DNA from: Photobacterium sp. CCB-ST2H9 | GTDB lineage: Bacteria; Pseudomonadota; Gammaproteobacteria; Enterobacterales; Vibrionaceae | Length of the DNA: 64,000 nucleotides | Assembly (NCBI RefSeq): GCF_023151555.2 | Contig: NZ_CP100425.1 | Coordinates: 2,666,001-2,730,000 of the forward strand | Reading direction: 5' to 3' | Shown here: one piece after another, positions 62,282 through 64,000 of the stretch | How the letters are laid out: every line of letters begins with the position of its first letter | How positions within the stretch are numbered: position 1 is the first letter of the stretch | Translations under genes and position numbers: made by a program | The notes under the pieces: model-generated | The model's database searches: none | Seen by the model: only the letters and a program-made list of their open reading frames with translations | Told to the model about the DNA's origin: nothing

Positions 62282-62884
62282 ATGGTACTAGTAGGTCGTC
62301 AAGCACCAGATTTCACAGCTGCTGCAGTTCTGGGTAACGGTGAAATCGTTGAAAACTTCAACTTCAAGCAGTTCACTGAAGGTAAAAAAGCGGTTGTATT
62401 CTTCTACCCACTGGACTTCACTTTCGTATGTCCTTCTGAACTGATTGCTTTCGACAAGCGTTTCGCTGACTTCCAAGCGAAAGGCGTTGAAGTTATCGGT
62501 GTATCGATCGATTCTCAGTTCTCTCACAACGCATGGCGTAACACGGCTGTTGAGAACGGCGGTATCGGCCAGGTGAAATACCCTCTGATTGCTGACGTGA
62601 AGCACGAAATCTGTAAAGCATACGACGTTGAGCACCCAGAAGCTGGTGTTGCTTTCCGTGGTTCTTTCCTGATTGACGAAGAAGGTGTTGTTCGTCACCA
62701 AGTTGTGAACGACCTGCCACTGGGCCGTAACATCGACGAGATGCTGCGTATGGTTGACGCTCTGAACTTCCACCAGAAGAACGGTGAAGTTTGCCCGGCA
62801 CAATGGGAAGAAGGTAAAGCGGGTATGGACGCTTCTCCTAAAGGCGTTGCTGCTTACCTGTCTGAGCACACTGCAGACCTGTAA
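62282..62884 (+). CDS. Typical 2-Cys peroxiredoxin (AhpC/Prx1 family)
   Basis: 200 aa. Reduces peroxides: the peroxidatic Cys50 is in FTFVCPSEL and the resolving Cys171 in EVCPAQW. The GGIG motif is present, but the C-terminal YF motif of peroxide-sensitive forms is not, so this enzyme should be fairly resistant to overoxidation. Its codons are more biased than its neighbours', a sign of high expression. It starts 129 bp from the divergent oxyR and so is probably its target. The reductant (AhpF or thioredoxin) cannot be told; no ahpF gene is adjacent. Confidence 0.93.
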   Translation: MVLVGRQAPDFTAAAVLGNGEIVENFNFKQFTEGKKAVVFFYPLDFTFVCPSELIAFDKRFADFQAKGVEVIGVSIDSQFSHNAWRNTAVENGGIGQVKYPLIADVKHEICKAYDVEHPEAGVAFRGSFLIDEEGVVRHQVVNDLPLGRNIDEMLRMVDALNFHQKNGEVCPAQWEEGKAGMDASPKGVAAYLSEHTADL

Positions 62885-62908
62885 TGCTTGCCTTACACTA
62901 AATTGCTC

Positions 62909-62938
62909 AGCCCGGCCTTTGTGCCGGGCTTATTTTTT
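62909..62938 (+). terminator. Intrinsic terminator after the peroxiredoxin gene
   Basis: Stem AGCCCGGC / GCCGGGCT followed by TATTTTTT, 24 nt past the stop. Confidence 0.9.
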
Positions 62939-63029
62939 CTGTCTGCGCAACACTTGTTGATCCCGCTCTTCGACACCTGCATCATCTCCGATTACACTCG
63001 ACCCGGATTTTATTGCGAAAGGCTGTCTC

Positions 63030-63779
63030 ATGACCTCATTCCCGCTGACTCACCTTGAAGTCTGTATTGATAACATTGAATCACTTCATGCCGCACAGCA
63101 AGGTGGCGCAACCCGCATCGAACTCTGCTCATCTCTTTCACTCGGCGGACTCACCCCAAGTGCCGGCTTCATGCGTCAGACTGCACGCCTGTCGACTGTG
63201 CCTGTCTACGCCATGATCCGGCCGCGACAAGGCGACTTTTTGTTTTCCGGCGAAGACATGGATATCATGCTGGCCGATATTCATGCAGCCAGACAGGCAG
63301 GTTTACAAGGCGTGGTACTCGGCGTGTTAACACCGGATGGCCGGGTCGATACGAACCAGCTCGCTGCACTGATGCAAGCTGCAAACGGACTGGGCGTGAC
63401 CTTCCACCGCGCCATTGATCAGTGTACCGACTACCGTGAAGCACTGGACAGCCTGATGAATGCCGGATGTGAGCGCGTACTGACATCCGGCCTGAAGGCA
63501 TCGGCTCTGGAAGGTGCTGAAACACTGGCAGACATGGTCCGCTACTGCGGCAACCGACTCAGCATTATGGCCGGCGCCGGCGTCACAGCCGACAACGCCT
63601 CACAGATTCTGTCCCGAACCGGCGTCAAAGAGTTACACCTGTCCGGTAAGACAACACGGCCAAGTCAGATGACTCATCTTGCCTCAGAAGCCCATATGGG
63701 AAGTCAGGACGTGGATGACTTTTCTATACCGGTCACCGACTGCGAGAAAATAGCGGCGGTGCGCAAAGCACTCAGATAG
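63030..63779 (+). CDS. cutC: CutC family protein
   Basis: 249 aa. TIM-barrel protein linked to copper homeostasis in E. coli by early genetics; the biochemical role is still uncertain. Family motifs: LEVCIDNIESLHAAQQGGATRIELCSSL, quoted in part as GGATRIELCSSLSLGGLTPS; VYAMIRPRQGDFLF; VLGVLTPDGRVD; VTFHRAIDQC and the C-terminal GVKELHLSGK. A convergent terminator follows, and the gene stands alone on the plus strand. Confidence 0.93.
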   Translation: MTSFPLTHLEVCIDNIESLHAAQQGGATRIELCSSLSLGGLTPSAGFMRQTARLSTVPVYAMIRPRQGDFLFSGEDMDIMLADIHAARQAGLQGVVLGVLTPDGRVDTNQLAALMQAANGLGVTFHRAIDQCTDYREALDSLMNAGCERVLTSGLKASALEGAETLADMVRYCGNRLSIMAGAGVTADNASQILSRTGVKELHLSGKTTRPSQMTHLASEAHMGSQDVDDFSIPVTDCEKIAAVRKALR

Positions 63780-63795
63780 ACAGCCGAAGACAAAC

Positions 63796-63823
63796 AAAAA
63801 AAGGCCTGCAATCTGGCAGGCCT
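63796..63823 (-). terminator. Intrinsic terminator for the gene at the right edge
   Basis: Stem AGGCCTGC / GCAGGCCT (63802-63823) then a run of seven T on the minus strand; it lies six nt past the stop of the partial gene at 63829. Confidence 0.85.
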
Positions 63824-63828
63824 GTGAT

Positions 63829-64000
63829 TTAAAAACCTTTAATCTTATCAACCGGATGAGGAACCCTCGGCTGATTACCAAACCGCTCTGAAAACCAGAT
63901 GTATCGCGAGCACTCTCGATCCGAAATTTTGTCTTCCGGATTGATCAGATAACTTGTGGTGGCCTGATCAATACACGTGTTATCACTGTAACTAAAGCCA
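63829..64000 (-). CDS. Partial hypothetical protein (C-terminal 56-57 residues)
   Basis: Open on the minus strand from the window edge to a TAA at 63829-63831. The visible end reads with CIDQATTSYLINPEDK and DRECSRYIWFSERFG, then a proline-rich VPHPVDKIKGF. It has two cysteines and many charged residues; I do not recognise the family. A good terminator directly follows, which supports a real gene. The start is outside the window. Confidence 0.6.
   Translation of the reverse strand, partial: GFSYSDNTCIDQATTSYLINPEDKISDRECSRYIWFSERFGNQPRVPHPVDKIKGF

Overview
The window reads as a piece of a gammaproteobacterial chromosome, most likely from the family Vibrionaceae. The support is protein resemblance from memory plus gene order: ribD-ribE-ribBX, guaBA beside xseA, hisS-yfgM-bamB-der, a complete isc operon next to trmJ/suhB and then secDF-yajC-tgt-queA, and secreted trypsin-like proteases with GlyGly-CTERM tails. 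Genus cannot be fixed by reading alone; a Photobacterium- or Grimontia-like member is a guess. Most of the window is dense, conserved core genome on the minus strand. I saw no rRNA, tRNA, insertion sequence, prophage or CRISPR array.

Layout. 0.1-5 kb: riboflavin genes (nrdR-ribD-ribE-ribBX) and glyA with a PurR operator. 5.4-16.2 kb: a YitT-type membrane protein, an unrecognised membrane protein, glnB, purL (divergent from mltF), tadA, and the formaldehyde pair frmA-frmB. 16.2-20.5 kb: an AbgT-family transporter and a DHA2-type exporter divergent from a TetR regulator, with inverted-repeat operators between them. 20.6-25.4 kb: guaBA divergent from xseA. 25.4-27.4 kb: a double-ATPase ABC protein without permease neighbours behind a Fur-box-like site, and a zinc-ribbon protein. 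27.9-40.2 kb: the ndk-rlmN-pilW-rodZ-ispG-hisS-yfgM-bamB-der run, preceded by two tandem pepB paralogues. 40.5-46.3 kb: iscRSUA-hscBA-fdx-iscX with two IscR boxes. 46.3-53.7 kb: trmJ, suhB, secF-secD-yajC, tgt, queA. 53.8-57.3 kb: two tandem secreted serine proteases and acpH. 57.5-60.6 kb: the glyoxylate shunt aceB-aceA. 61.2-63.8 kb: oxyR divergent from a 2-Cys peroxiredoxin, then cutC. A partial unknown gene runs off the right edge.

How the parts fit. Purine and one-carbon metabolism recur: glyA, purL and guaB each carry a PurR-like operator, purL and guaB inside or beside a recognisable promoter, so one repressor probably controls all three. Iron recurs too: the isc operon has paired IscR type-1 boxes around its promoter, and the ABC ATPase has a good Fur-box match. 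Oxidative defence is the oxyR/peroxiredoxin pair.

No clearly new system was found. The regions most worth a second look are the two GlyGly-CTERM proteases, the Fur-boxed orphan ABC ATPase, the pepB duplication, the RibBX with a degenerate second domain, the TetR/exporter operators, and unexplained inverted repeats upstream of glyA, aceB and mltF.
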